Assembly: GCA_002317575.1 (NCBI GenBank)
Contig: DCIH01000137.1
Coordinates: 1 to 16,887 of the forward strand
DNA length: 16,887 bases
From: Verrucomicrobia bacterium UBA1731
Lineage (GTDB): Bacteria; Verrucomicrobiota; Kiritimatiellia; RFP12; UBA1067
Direction of reading: 5' to 3'
Shown piece after piece: positions 1 through 7,139 of this stretch (within the stretch, counting starts at the first letter, position 1; each line of letters starts with the position of its first letter). The notes beneath the pieces are model-generated. The model worked only from the letters and a program-made list of their open reading frames with translations. It was not told where the DNA came from and made no database searches. Both the position numbers and the translations under genes were made by a program.

Positions 1-1258
1 TGATCGGCTTGTGGTAGCCGCGCAGTTCGCCGTGCGTCTCCGTTTCGTATGTGCGGAAGAAGCCCGTGAGCTGGGGACGGCCGAATTCGTTGCCGAACGC
101 AGCGCCGCCGATGGGGCCTTCGATCATGATGTCCAGCGGGGAGGCGAGGCGCTTCGGACGCTCCGCGTAGTCCTTCTCCCAGGGCTGCAGCGCGCCGGGG
201 AGGTGCAGGTCGCTCACCATGAAGCCGCAGATGCCGGCCACCGTGCGCGAGCCCGTGCCCGTCGCGGCCTCGTCGCGGATTTCGCCGCCCACGCCCGTCG
301 CGGCGCCCGGGAACGGGGAAATCGCCGTGGGGTGGTTGTGCGTCTCGACCTTCATGAGCTGGTCGAGCTGAACCTTCTTGAAAGAGTACACGTGCTCCTG
401 GCCGGGGGTTCGGGGAGCGCAGCACCCCGTCACGTTGGGACCGAACATGTCCGTCTTGAAGCCCTCCACCACGGAAGAGTTGTCCTTGTACGCGACGAGC
501 GTGCCCTTGCCGTTCTTCGCGTGCGTGTTCTTGATCATGCCGAAGAGCGAATCAGGCTGCTTCTTGCCGTTGATCTTGAACAGCGCGCCAAAGATCTTGT
601 GGCGGCAGTGCTCGGAGTTCACCTGTCCGAACATCACGAGTTCCGTGTCCGTGGGATTGCGGCCCGCATGCTTGAAGGAATCGGCGAGGTACTGCATTTC
701 CGGCTCGGAAATTGCGAGGCCGAGCTCCACGTTCGCCTCGCGGATCGCCTCGACGCCGCGGCCGAGCACGTCGAACGTGCGGCCCGGCTTCGGCGGCAGT
801 TCGTCGAAGAGATCGTCCAGCTGCTCGTACACGCCCTCCGTCATGCGGTCGAAAAGCGCGGGCAGGGCCGCACGCACCGCGTCCAGCGTCACGCCGGGCA
901 GCACGAAACGGACGCCGCGCTCGACGCGCTTGACGCCCGCGACGCCGCAGTTGCGGAAGATGTCCGTCGCCTTCGTGGACCACGGGGAGATCGTGCCTTT
1001 GCGGGGCGTCACGAAGAAGACCGCCGCATTTGCGGGCGCATCTTCCCACGCCGCGTTTTCAACGCCCAGCAGCGTGCACGCGCGCGTGAGCGATTCGGCG
1101 CTCACGCCGGACTCCGTTTCGGCCTCGATCGCGTACGTCCAGCGCGCGAGAATCTCCGCATGCGCCAGCGCCGGCACGAGCTTGCCCATCGCCGCGCGAA
1201 GCGCATCCAGACGGAACGGCGAATACGCCGCAGAACCCAGCAACAAAGTCGGTTTCAT
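1..1258 (-). CDS. purL: Phosphoribosylformylglycinamidine synthase, N-terminal part (cut by left window edge)
   Basis: This is the first ~419 codons of the large single-chain FGAM synthetase, which converts FGAR, glutamine and ATP to FGAM in purine synthesis. The full-length family is close to 1,300 residues, so about two thirds, including the C-terminal glutaminase domain, lie beyond the left edge. The start MKPTLLLGSAAYSPFRLDAL matches the usual PurL N-terminus. The highly conserved NSEHCRHKIF stretch is seen at residues 214-223, and the HNHP motif, followed by SPFPGAATGVGGEIRDE, begins near residue 305. The ATG at 1258 is preceded by a modest GAAGGGA-type ribosome site. The frame is open throughout. 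It is separated from the upstream lipoprotein gene by 133 nt holding a likely promoter, so it probably forms its own transcript rather than belonging to the envelope cassette. Confidence 0.96.
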   Translation of the reverse strand, partial: MKPTLLLGSAAYSPFRLDALRAAMGKLVPALAHAEILARWTYAIEAETESGVSAESLTRACTLLGVENAAWEDAPANAAVFFVTPRKGTISPWSTKATDIFRNCGVAGVKRVERGVRFVLPGVTLDAVRAALPALFDRMTEGVYEQLDDLFDELPPKPGRTFDVLGRGVEAIREANVELGLAISEPEMQYLADSFKHAGRNPTDTELVMFGQVNSEHCRHKIFGALFKINGKKQPDSLFGMIKNTHAKNGKGTLVAYKDNSSVVEGFKTDMFGPNVTGCCAPRTPGQEHVYSFKKVQLDQLMKVETHNHPTAISPFPGAATGVGGEIRDEAATGTGSRTVAGICGFMVSDLHLPGALQPWEKDYAERPKRLASPLDIMIEGPIGGAAFGNEFGRPQLTGFFRTYETETHGELRGYHKPI

Positions 1259-1326
1259 GCTCAATCAATTCCCTTCGAAAACGCGCCGAAGCGCAACCCC
1301 GGAAACAAAAAGCGGAAATGCGGCGT

Positions 1327-1357
1327 ATGATACCACGTTTCCGCATCCCCGTGGAAA
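1327..1357 (-). promoter_or_regulatory. Possible sigma-70 promoter for purL
   Basis: On the minus strand a good -10 box, TATCAT, lies at 1332-1327. A weak -35 candidate, TTTCCA, lies at 1357-1352, giving a long 19-nt spacer. Transcription would start about 60 nt upstream of the purL ATG. The -10 box is convincing but the -35 box is poor, so this is tentative. No PurR-like operator could be recognised. Confidence 0.35.
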
Positions 1358-1381
1358 AAACCTCGAACCAGGCGACCTTGG
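1355..1381 (-). terminator. Weak terminator candidate after the envelope cassette
   Basis: Just past the stop codon at 1392, the minus strand can fold a short stem (CCAaGG, loop TCG, CCTGG, with one bulged A) followed 7 nt later by six T residues. The stem is only five base pairs and is bulged, and the T run partly overlaps the proposed purL -35 region. It may be a weak or partial terminator, or chance. Confidence 0.22.
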
Positions 1382-1391
1382 CGCCCCGGCT

Positions 1392-2858
1392 TTACTTGAA
1401 CACTATCGTCTTGACGACCGCCGGCGCGGCGGCAGACGGTTTGCGCACGAAAACCATGGCGTTTCCATCCGGAAGCGTCACCGAAACGTCTGGTCGGCCG
1501 CCGGCGGAAATGGTCACGACGCCATCGGCCGGCCTGTCCAGACGGACCACGTACGCCTTCTTGGGCAAAGCCGACCAGCAACGAAGATCCGCCGCCGTAA
1601 CGGACGCCGCCCAAACCGCGACGCCCGTCTGGGAAGCCTTCAGCGCCACTTGCGTCTTCCAATCGTTCGCCTTTTCGGCGCACACGCCCAAGGCAACCTG
1701 AACGCCGCATTTGACGATCGTGCGCGTGATTTCGCGCGTCAGCGCCCCCCGCATGTACACGTCATATTCCGTGCGCATGAGCTTGTCGACGTCGGCCAAC
1801 TCCACCAGCGGCACCTTCGCGCCGGAAACGGACACGGACCAAGCCGACGACGCGCCCGGGCGTTCGCGCAGATACGGCAAGGCCATCCCCGCGTACATCA
1901 CGTAATTGCCGAGTCCCGGCACCAACAACAACGGCAAATCCAGCCGCCACTCTTCGCGCACGGGGCAAAGTCCGTCTTCGACGTACACCCACACCTGATT
2001 CCTGGGCTTGGCGCCTGCGTCCGCCTCCTTGAAATCCCGAACCGCGACGGAATTGCCGGGCTGGATATTGACGACGTCCTTGAAGAAATCTCTGCCGCCG
2101 TCGCCGTTCAGCCAGCGGAACACGCCGCACGCATGGTGCACGTAGAGGTTCATGTAATCCTTCGGCGCCAATGCGTCGAGGTTGCCGGACGCAGCCGGAT
2201 CGAAGCCGCATTTTTCATTCACCGAACCGGCGAAACCGGCGTCGGACAAAACACCGCCAACCTGCGCGTCCCGATCGCCCGCAGGCGCCGTTGCGCCATA
2301 TCCAGAAGTCTCTTTCTTCACGTACGCGTCAGCGTCTTCTTTCATGCGCTTCGCCGCGGCGTCAATGTCCCTGCGGCGCTCGTAGATCCAGTTCTCCTGA
2401 TGCTGCGCCGCACGGTTCAGCTCCGTGCGCGCTGCGTCGCGCTCCCCTCGCGCGGCGTAATCGACGGCCTTGTAGAAACACGTGAACACGCGGTCCTGCC
2501 CTGCGCCCGCATAAGGGAAAGCTCGATCGTTGGTCATCATCGCCAACGCGCCGGAACCCGTTTTGGCGAACACGGACTCGCGGTCGTTGTCGGAGAACAA
2601 ATCTTCAGCTTGGTCGAATGCGACCGTCGACGACGTCTGCCCCGCCAGAAAATCGCCCGATCCTGTCATCAATTGCCACAACAGCGCCGTGTCGTCGCCC
2701 TTGGCCGCCAATTCGCGGACTTCGCCACCGAGCGATCCATAATTACCCGCGGCAAGATTCTTCTCGTAGTCGTCAAGCACATCCTTCGTTGTTCTGCAAC
2801 CGGCGGCAAATGCGGCGGCAACCACCACCGTTCCCACCAAACATCTGTTCATGTTCAT
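1392..2858 (-). CDS. COG3014-family lipoprotein
   Basis: A 488-residue predicted lipoprotein with an N-terminal signal ending in lipobox A-A-G-C (Cys21 counting from the first Met). It resembles the uncharacterised COG3014 family found beside lpoB and ycfL in Vibrio/Shewanella-type genomes. Shared traits are the helical repeat-like N-terminal half, the 'MMTNDRAFPY' region followed by an 'ALNxAxxxE' type repeat, and near the C-terminus a W-S-x-L-P segment leading into a beta-rich tail (RCWSALPKKAYVVRLDRP). The frame stays open far upstream to 3218, but that part overlaps the preceding gene and is not coding. Two in-frame ATGs exist at 2858 and 2852. An AAGG site after a run of eight A's lies only about 2 nt from the first but 8 nt from the second, so 2852 may be the true start. 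Last gene of the six-gene envelope cassette; molecular function unknown. Confidence 0.85.
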   Translation of the reverse strand: MNMNRCLVGTVVVAAAFAAGCRTTKDVLDDYEKNLAAGNYGSLGGEVRELAAKGDDTALLWQLMTGSGDFLAGQTSSTVAFDQAEDLFSDNDRESVFAKTGSGALAMMTNDRAFPYAGAGQDRVFTCFYKAVDYAARGERDAARTELNRAAQHQENWIYERRRDIDAAAKRMKEDADAYVKKETSGYGATAPAGDRDAQVGGVLSDAGFAGSVNEKCGFDPAASGNLDALAPKDYMNLYVHHACGVFRWLNGDGGRDFFKDVVNIQPGNSVAVRDFKEADAGAKPRNQVWVYVEDGLCPVREEWRLDLPLLLVPGLGNYVMYAGMALPYLRERPGASSAWSVSVSGAKVPLVELADVDKLMRTEYDVYMRGALTREITRTIVKCGVQVALGVCAEKANDWKTQVALKASQTGVAVWAASVTAADLRCWSALPKKAYVVRLDRPADGVVTISAGGRPDVSVTLPDGNAMVFVRKPSAAAPAVVKTIVFK

Positions 2859-2875
2859 GACCTTTTTTTTGGACT

Positions 2876-2894
2876 TGGCGAAACGCCACGGCGT
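2876..2894 (-). other. Overlapping small hairpins in the gap before the COG3014 gene
   Basis: Two mutually exclusive hairpins can form here. One is TGGCG-TTT-CGCCA (2888-2876); the other is ACGCC-GT-GGCGT (2894-2883), reaching the stop codon of the upstream gene. They are followed by A8 (2870-2863) and the ribosome site of the next gene. They might influence translation or transcript processing between the two genes, but short stems like these arise easily by chance in GC-rich DNA. Confidence 0.25.
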
Positions 2895-3415
2895 CACCAA
2901 CCCGCGTTGATCACCGGCAAGACGATGCCCGCCGAATTGAAATTGAGGAAGCCGATTTGCACGCCGCACAAGCGATCCGCCACGTTCACGGCGCCGATTT
3001 GGAGACCGTACACCGTCGCACCGGCATTCACAAACCCCACCTGAAGCCCGGCAGCGTCGCCGTCGCTCCAGTTTCCGCAGAAATTCGCGGCAATGCCGCC
3101 GAACTTCCGGGAATGCGAAAACGCGCCGGCGTCGATGCCCATGGTGCGGTCGTACCGTCCCCATCCGAGATTCAGGCGAACGCCGTACACCGAACTCTCG
3201 AAATTCGGAGCCGCCCACGGCAAGAAGGTGAACCCGATCGGAAGATCGTACTGCCGGTATCCGTACCCGTTTGCGCTGTTCCGGGCGACGAACGTCACGT
3301 CATGTGCGTTCGCTCCCGTTGCACGATCATTGGAAACGCCTTTGCCGGCTTCCCAACCGGCGGCCGAAGCCGCCATGGAAAAGCACGCCGTCACCACCAC
3401 GAGAACTTTGCGCAT
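2894..3415 (-). CDS. Small secreted LA_2272-type surface repeat protein
   Basis: A 173-residue protein with a clear Sec signal peptide (cleavage near ASA/AG, residues 17-20). The C-terminal half is built of short glycine-led repeats with a period of about 14-16 residues: GVRLNLGW (78), GIDAGAFS (93), GIAANFCG (107), GLQVGFVN (123), GLQIGAVN (137), GVQIGFLN (151). The G-[LV]-Q-[IV]-G-x-[VL]-N pattern is typical of LA_2272-type surface repeat proteins, which are predicted to form stacked beta-hairpins; their function is not established. The ribosome site AAGGAGGTG is strong. The preceding GTG at 3418 is better spaced from it (7 nt) than the ATG at 3415 (10 nt), so the protein may begin one codon earlier. 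It sits between the double-CsgG lipoprotein and the COG3014 lipoprotein, suggesting an outer-membrane or periplasmic partner. Confidence 0.82.
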   Translation of the reverse strand: MRKVLVVVTACFSMAASAAGWEAGKGVSNDRATGANAHDVTFVARNSANGYGYRQYDLPIGFTFLPWAAPNFESSVYGVRLNLGWGRYDRTMGIDAGAFSHSRKFGGIAANFCGNWSDGDAAGLQVGFVNAGATVYGLQIGAVNVADRLCGVQIGFLNFNSAGIVLPVINAGW

Positions 3416-3436
3416 CACGAAAACACCTCCTTGCCT

Positions 3437-4951
3437 TTAGAATCCGAGTTTGACGCCTTCGGAAACCGCCTGAACGGGCGCAACGGTTTGCTGCGCCTGT
3501 TTTTCCTGCTGGGCCTTCAAGGCCGCCGCACGGGCGGCTTCGGCTTTCGCGAAATCAGCCGACGCCAAACGGCTCTGGATCATCAGCATGATCTGCCAAG
3601 CGCAAGCCTCGGCGGAAGACGACGAAAAGACGGCCGCCGTGCCACCGAACTGGGACGCATCCATTTTGACGGTGCCCGCCCAGGCGATTTGCGTCGTGGG
3701 AGCAACCACGCATCGGAACCGCACCTCGGCGAAGATCACCGATGGCGGCGGAAGCGGAAGCCCCGTGGCAAAATCAACACCCGGCGAAGCCACATTGGAA
3801 AACATCACTTCCGCCACCACCAGATAATCGGTCGCCAACTTATTCGACAACCGACACACGTCATTTGGGTTCGCGTTCGGATCGTCCGTGATGCGATGGA
3901 GTTCACGGTCGATCTCGGGACCGAAAGAACGATCGAGAACCTTGAAGCTTTCGGTTTGCGTCAGAAACGTGTTCAAATGCGACTCGACATCGTCCATCCA
4001 CGTCCGTGCCGGAATCGAGTTTCCCCAGACGCTGAACGCGGACGACTTGGAAATGAACGGCGCAACGGCAATGCGCTGCTTTTTGGCCGGCAAAGGTTTT
4101 GCCTTGATTTCCACTTCGCCGACAGGCGCGGAAACCGCGGCGGCGGGAACAGGTGCGGCTACGGGAACGGCAAACGGTTCGGCATTGTCGTAAAAACGCA
4201 GAACGTCTTTTTTCTTGGCCTTGCCGGAAACAAGTTTCGCGGACGACGTGTTCTTGCCGACATCGGTCACTTCGCACACGCCCACCGTCTTCTCCTTGTA
4301 CACGACGTCACCGGTGTCGTCATCCACTATTTCCTTGCGTCGGCGGACTTCATACTGCTCGCCGACGTTGAGGAAATCCGCTCCATAACTGAGCGTCAGC
4401 TCGTCGTCTTCATCATCGTAATCCATGATGTACATGGGATAGTCCCGCATCAGAATGGCGAGAGCCACACGCTGGACGACGAACACAAGCATGTCCTTGG
4501 GCGTCTGGCAATACGCGGTGACGCGAAGCGTCTCCGCCTCGTAGGGCTGCTGCGTACGCAAGTCGTTCGCGCGAATGGAAACCGTCGCGACGTACTCCTT
4601 TTTTGCGGTGCCGCCAATCGTGCGCGATTTCCCGGACAGGAGCATCTGCACGATTTCACCGCGCATCGAATAACCGGCCGGCACCAATTCGACCTTGGCG
4701 CCAAACCCTTCTTCGCGGGCCGCCGTGTCGTATGCATCACGGTCCAGGCATTTGTATTTTTTCGCCTGCACCAGTTTCGTGAGCAACAACTGGTCGATGC
4801 CGTCGAACGTGGACCCGTCCACGCCTTTCTGATACGTGATGGGATCCAACACAAGCCATTTAGGCGCCTTCGGGGCCGCCTCGGCGCCGCACGCGGCAAC
4901 GACTACGACGCAAAGGGCAAAAAACAGCTTCAAACAGACTCCTCGCTTCAT
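3437..4951 (-). CDS. Lipoprotein with two CsgG-like domains flanking an FlgT-C-like domain
   Basis: A 504-residue protein with a signal peptide ending in lipobox V18-A-A-C21, so probably lipid-anchored. Residues 31-170 resemble a divergent CsgG/LpoB-type alpha/beta domain (WLVLDPITY, then the CLDRDAY strand-turn). Residues ~186-252 look like the SH3-like FlgT C-terminal domain: the 'LNVGEQYEVRRR ... DDTGDVV ... VGVCEVTDV ... AKLVSG' pattern. An Ala/Pro linker (256-290) leads to a second CsgG-like domain at 291-465 (RIAVAPF, FKVLDRS, TDYLVVAEV), then an Ala/Gln-rich probable coiled coil (466-490). CsgG itself is a curli secretion pore, but no curli subunits are nearby and no pore-forming hairpins are evident, so a structural or regulatory envelope role is more likely. 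The ATG at 4951 has a GGAGGA ribosome site 8 nt upstream; the GTG at 4966 has none. Confidence 0.8.
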   Translation of the reverse strand: MKRGVCLKLFFALCVVVVAACGAEAAPKAPKWLVLDPITYQKGVDGSTFDGIDQLLLTKLVQAKKYKCLDRDAYDTAAREEGFGAKVELVPAGYSMRGEIVQMLLSGKSRTIGGTAKKEYVATVSIRANDLRTQQPYEAETLRVTAYCQTPKDMLVFVVQRVALAILMRDYPMYIMDYDDEDDELTLSYGADFLNVGEQYEVRRRKEIVDDDTGDVVYKEKTVGVCEVTDVGKNTSSAKLVSGKAKKKDVLRFYDNAEPFAVPVAAPVPAAAVSAPVGEVEIKAKPLPAKKQRIAVAPFISKSSAFSVWGNSIPARTWMDDVESHLNTFLTQTESFKVLDRSFGPEIDRELHRITDDPNANPNDVCRLSNKLATDYLVVAEVMFSNVASPGVDFATGLPLPPPSVIFAEVRFRCVVAPTTQIAWAGTVKMDASQFGGTAAVFSSSSAEACAWQIMLMIQSRLASADFAKAEAARAAALKAQQEKQAQQTVAPVQAVSEGVKLGF

Positions 4952-4978
4952 CGACCGGTCCTCCACTTGTCGCGATCA

Positions 4979-6049
4979 TCAATCCTGATCGGCGGCGGCT
5001 TTCTTCTTGAGCACGATTTTGACGACTTTCGCGGATTCACCCTCGTCCACCGCGACAATCTTCTTGACGGGCTCGCAGCCGTCAAGGGTGGCCACGACGG
5101 CATGTTCAACGGCAAGCACGCGCACGCCGGCGGCGTCGGCGTCTTTGCCATCGACCAGAATGGTCACTTCGTCTTCATCGGCGTCTTGGGGCACTTTCAC
5201 CTTGAACTGGAGTTTCGCCGTGAAAAACGCCGCTATTTTCTCGGCGATTTCGTCGCACGCTTTCTCCACAAGCTTGCGGGCCGGATCGGACGCTTCGCTC
5301 TTGACGACGTTGTTGACCTTGCTCGACCATTCTGCGGTTCCTTTGAACGCCACCAAAACGTTTCCGTTCAGATCGCGCACCTTGCCGACGTACGGCTGCG
5401 TGTAGGTGGTCGTCTTGACTTGCGTACCCTTGCCGTTGACGGTGATCGTCCTGCTGTCCTCTTCGCGGTCTCCCAAGGCGACGGTCGCAATGCAGGTCGC
5501 CCCGGCCAAGGCGCTGTCGTTGCGGCCGTTCAATCCCTGCTCCACCATCGCCATGTCCGCGTTGGAACGGTCGATTACCTGAATCAGCGAACCCGCCTTG
5601 GACGAAAGCGATGCCTGAAGGTAATCCTTGGCGAGCGGCACGTATCGCGTGGCCGAATCCGTCAGCACCTTGGTGCGCAGAGCCGTGAGCATGCGCTTGT
5701 TGCGGAGGTTTTCCTCCTCGATCCGATCCGTCGACCGAAGATATTCCATCTTGCGCGTCACCCAATTCAACCGGACGATTTCCTTCTGGAGATCGGGATC
5801 GGCGATTTTGTCCCCGTCGGAAAGAGTCGGCAGTTTGGACAGATTCTCCTGCGGCAGCAGCTGCTCGCCCAACCACTTGTCGACCTGGGCGACCGATTCG
5901 ATCGTGCCAAAACCGGCAACCATCAAACGCAATTTCTTCGGGCCGGCCTTGGCAACCGCCTCCTGCGCCGGCGTCAAATCGTCACCCGCAAACGCACCCA
6001 CGGCGGCCATCGCCACCAACGCCAACGCTGAAAACACGCTTTTCTTCAT
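4979..6049 (-). CDS. Secreted CsgG/LpoB-like protein with C-terminal PEGA-like domain
   Basis: A 356-residue protein with an N-terminal Sec signal peptide (residues 1-21, MKKSVFSALALVAMAAVGAF then cleavage before GDD) and no lipobox. Residues 38-275 look like the CsgG/LpoB fold: a first strand (KLRLMVAGFG) and the hallmark 'SLIQVIDRSNADMAMVEQGL' near 154-173, equivalent to the 'vleRxxldxilxEq' segment of CsgG, followed by a GATCIATVALGD strand. Between these an insertion of roughly 100 residues is helical and charged. The last part (283-348; VTILVDGKDA, LDGCEPVKKIVAVDEGES) resembles a PEGA domain, a beta-sandwich often found in envelope-associated proteins. It begins 33 nt after lpoB, with an AAAGGGA ribosome site, and ends 27 nt before the double-CsgG lipoprotein. 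The PEGA call is by pattern only. Confidence 0.8.
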   Translation of the reverse strand: MKKSVFSALALVAMAAVGAFAGDDLTPAQEAVAKAGPKKLRLMVAGFGTIESVAQVDKWLGEQLLPQENLSKLPTLSDGDKIADPDLQKEIVRLNWVTRKMEYLRSTDRIEEENLRNKRMLTALRTKVLTDSATRYVPLAKDYLQASLSSKAGSLIQVIDRSNADMAMVEQGLNGRNDSALAGATCIATVALGDREEDSRTITVNGKGTQVKTTTYTQPYVGKVRDLNGNVLVAFKGTAEWSSKVNNVVKSEASDPARKLVEKACDEIAEKIAAFFTAKLQFKVKVPQDADEDEVTILVDGKDADAAGVRVLAVEHAVVATLDGCEPVKKIVAVDEGESAKVVKIVLKKKAAADQD

Positions 6050-6082
6050 GACAAGTTCCCTTTCGTTTTTCGTAACGGCCCG

Positions 6083-6631
6083 TCAGTTCATGCTGTTGCG
6101 CTTGTCCACTTCCTTGCGGATCGGCACGCGCTTCTGCCAGAATTCAAGACCCGTCTTGACGTCCACCAACTGGATGTTCAGAGAAAACTCCTGGTACACG
6201 TCACCGTTGTCCTTGCGCATGTTGCGCTGGGTCAAACGCCCGAACATGACGAATTCCGGCAACACGCGATTCTGCGCGGTGACGGCCAGCTTCTCGTTGT
6301 AGACGATGAACGAGCCGCTGTTGGTGAGTTCTTCGCGAATGGACTGGCCCAAAGCTTCCGCCAAAGCACCGGCATCGCGTCCACGCGAGAGCGTATCGTT
6401 GGTGACGTCCTTGACGTTGATCACGCGGCGCACACCGGGTTTGGCGTACCGCTCGCTCGCCTTGTTGATGTTTTGCACGATTTTCGAAACGGCGTAGTCA
6501 ATGTCGTCCTGTGAAAATCCGGCCACGACCTCGACCTGATCGCCGTCGGCGATCACGCGCGACTGCGTCATGCATCCCGTCATGCCGACACCTACGGCAA
6601 CAACCAACACCGACATCAGCAGATTCTTCAT
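6083..6631 (-). CDS. lpoB: Penicillin-binding protein activator LpoB-like lipoprotein
   Basis: A 182-residue lipoprotein with lipobox M-T-G-C20. The body matches the LpoB family: 'VRRVINVKDVTNDT', 'LGQSIREELTNSGSFIVYNEK', 'LPEFVMFGRLTQR' and 'YQEFSLNIQLVDVKTGLEFWQKR'. In enterobacteria LpoB sits in the outer membrane, reaches through the periplasm and stimulates the peptidoglycan synthase PBP1B; family members elsewhere are usually annotated by similarity only. The E. coli protein is about 30 residues longer, mostly because of a disordered linker that is nearly absent here, so reach across the periplasm may differ. The ribosome site AAAGGAG lies 6 nt before the ATG. It follows the YcfL-like gene by 31 nt, the same order as in gammaproteobacterial ycfL-lpoB loci. 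No PBP gene is in the window. Confidence 0.92.
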   Translation of the reverse strand: MKNLLMSVLVVAVGVGMTGCMTQSRVIADGDQVEVVAGFSQDDIDYAVSKIVQNINKASERYAKPGVRRVINVKDVTNDTLSRGRDAGALAEALGQSIREELTNSGSFIVYNEKLAVTAQNRVLPEFVMFGRLTQRNMRKDNGDVYQEFSLNIQLVDVKTGLEFWQKRVPIRKEVDKRNSMN

Positions 6632-6662
6632 GCTTTACTCCTTTGTTTTGAAAAAGCAACCG

Positions 6663-7040
6663 TCACTTGCCGCGGCGAACGTAAAACCGCATGTCGACCG
6701 CATCGCGGCTGGATGCGGTTCCGCTCAAACCGCGCATTTCCTTGGGCGCGATCCCGATGCGATTCCAACCGCTCACCAACGATTCGATCTCCATGCCGTC
6801 GGCGTCCAACCACTGAACCTTCCACTCCACGTTCAGCGTGGAACGCGTGTTGTTCACGACATTCGCCTGGAACGAATAGAAATCACTTTTGCCTTTGGCG
6901 CATCGGACGTCAGACACGAAGAGATCCAAGCCCAAGTTCTCCGCCACCGTCACCCGCGCATCCATCGGTGGCCTGGGATTCGATGCGCATCCGCAAAACG
7001 CCAACGACGCCAACAATGCCAACATCAAAACTGTTCTCAT
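6663..7040 (-). CDS. YcfL-family (DUF1425) lipoprotein
   Basis: A 125-residue lipoprotein, first gene of the envelope cassette. The signal peptide ends F15-C16-G17-C18, with Cys18 the better lipidation site. The mature part has the YcfL/DUF1425 immunoglobulin-like pattern: 'VSDVRCAKGKSDFYSFQANVVNNTRSTLNVEWKVQWLDADGMEIE ... W ... APKE', then a short tail. YcfL is an uncharacterised partner of lpoB in many gammaproteobacteria. The ATG at 7040 has a GAGGAAG ribosome site about 4 nt upstream; a GTG five codons earlier (7055) is not well placed. A promoter lies 54-82 nt upstream. Confidence 0.87.
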   Translation of the reverse strand: MRTVLMLALLASLAFCGCASNPRPPMDARVTVAENLGLDLFVSDVRCAKGKSDFYSFQANVVNNTRSTLNVEWKVQWLDADGMEIESLVSGWNRIGIAPKEMRGLSGTASSRDAVDMRFYVRRGK

Positions 7041-7093
7041 GTGACTTCCTCGCACTTACGCAACTGTACACCGCTAACCTAGATACGCCGGCA

Positions 7094-7122
7094 AGTCTAC
7101 AATATGGGCAACGCGAAGTCAA
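7094..7122 (-). promoter_or_regulatory. Sigma-70-like promoter of the envelope cassette
   Basis: On the minus strand TTGACT (7122-7117) and TAGACT (7099-7094) are separated by exactly 17 nt. They match the housekeeping consensus at five of six and four of six bases. The predicted start near 7087 leaves a leader of about 47 nt before the YcfL-like ATG. It lies directly after the stop codon of the SurA/PpiC-like gene, so it separates the cassette from the upstream gene run. I see no clear operator or terminator within the 99-nt gap. Confidence 0.65.
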
Positions 7123-7139
7123 GCATGGACCACGCAATT

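Noticed and set aside
2859..3218. Upstream extension of the COG3014 lipoprotein frame to 3218
   Set aside because: It overlaps the LA_2272-type gene, would bury the signal peptide and lipobox, and a ribosome site lies just before the internal start at 2858/2852.
2957..6031. A 1,024-codon open frame on the plus strand, plus similar long plus-strand frames at 378-3044, 9785-11584, 11016-13136 and 13442-15361
   Set aside because: They run opposite to well-supported minus-strand genes with recognisable motifs, signal peptides and ribosome sites. The translations are rich in Arg/His/Gly low-complexity text with no family pattern, as expected for the antisense of GC-rich genes.
3437..6049. A curli secretion locus, because of CsgG-like domains
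   Set aside because: No CsgA/B-like repeats, CsgE or CsgF are present, and the CsgG-like domains lack obvious pore hairpins. LpoB and YcfL neighbours point elsewhere.
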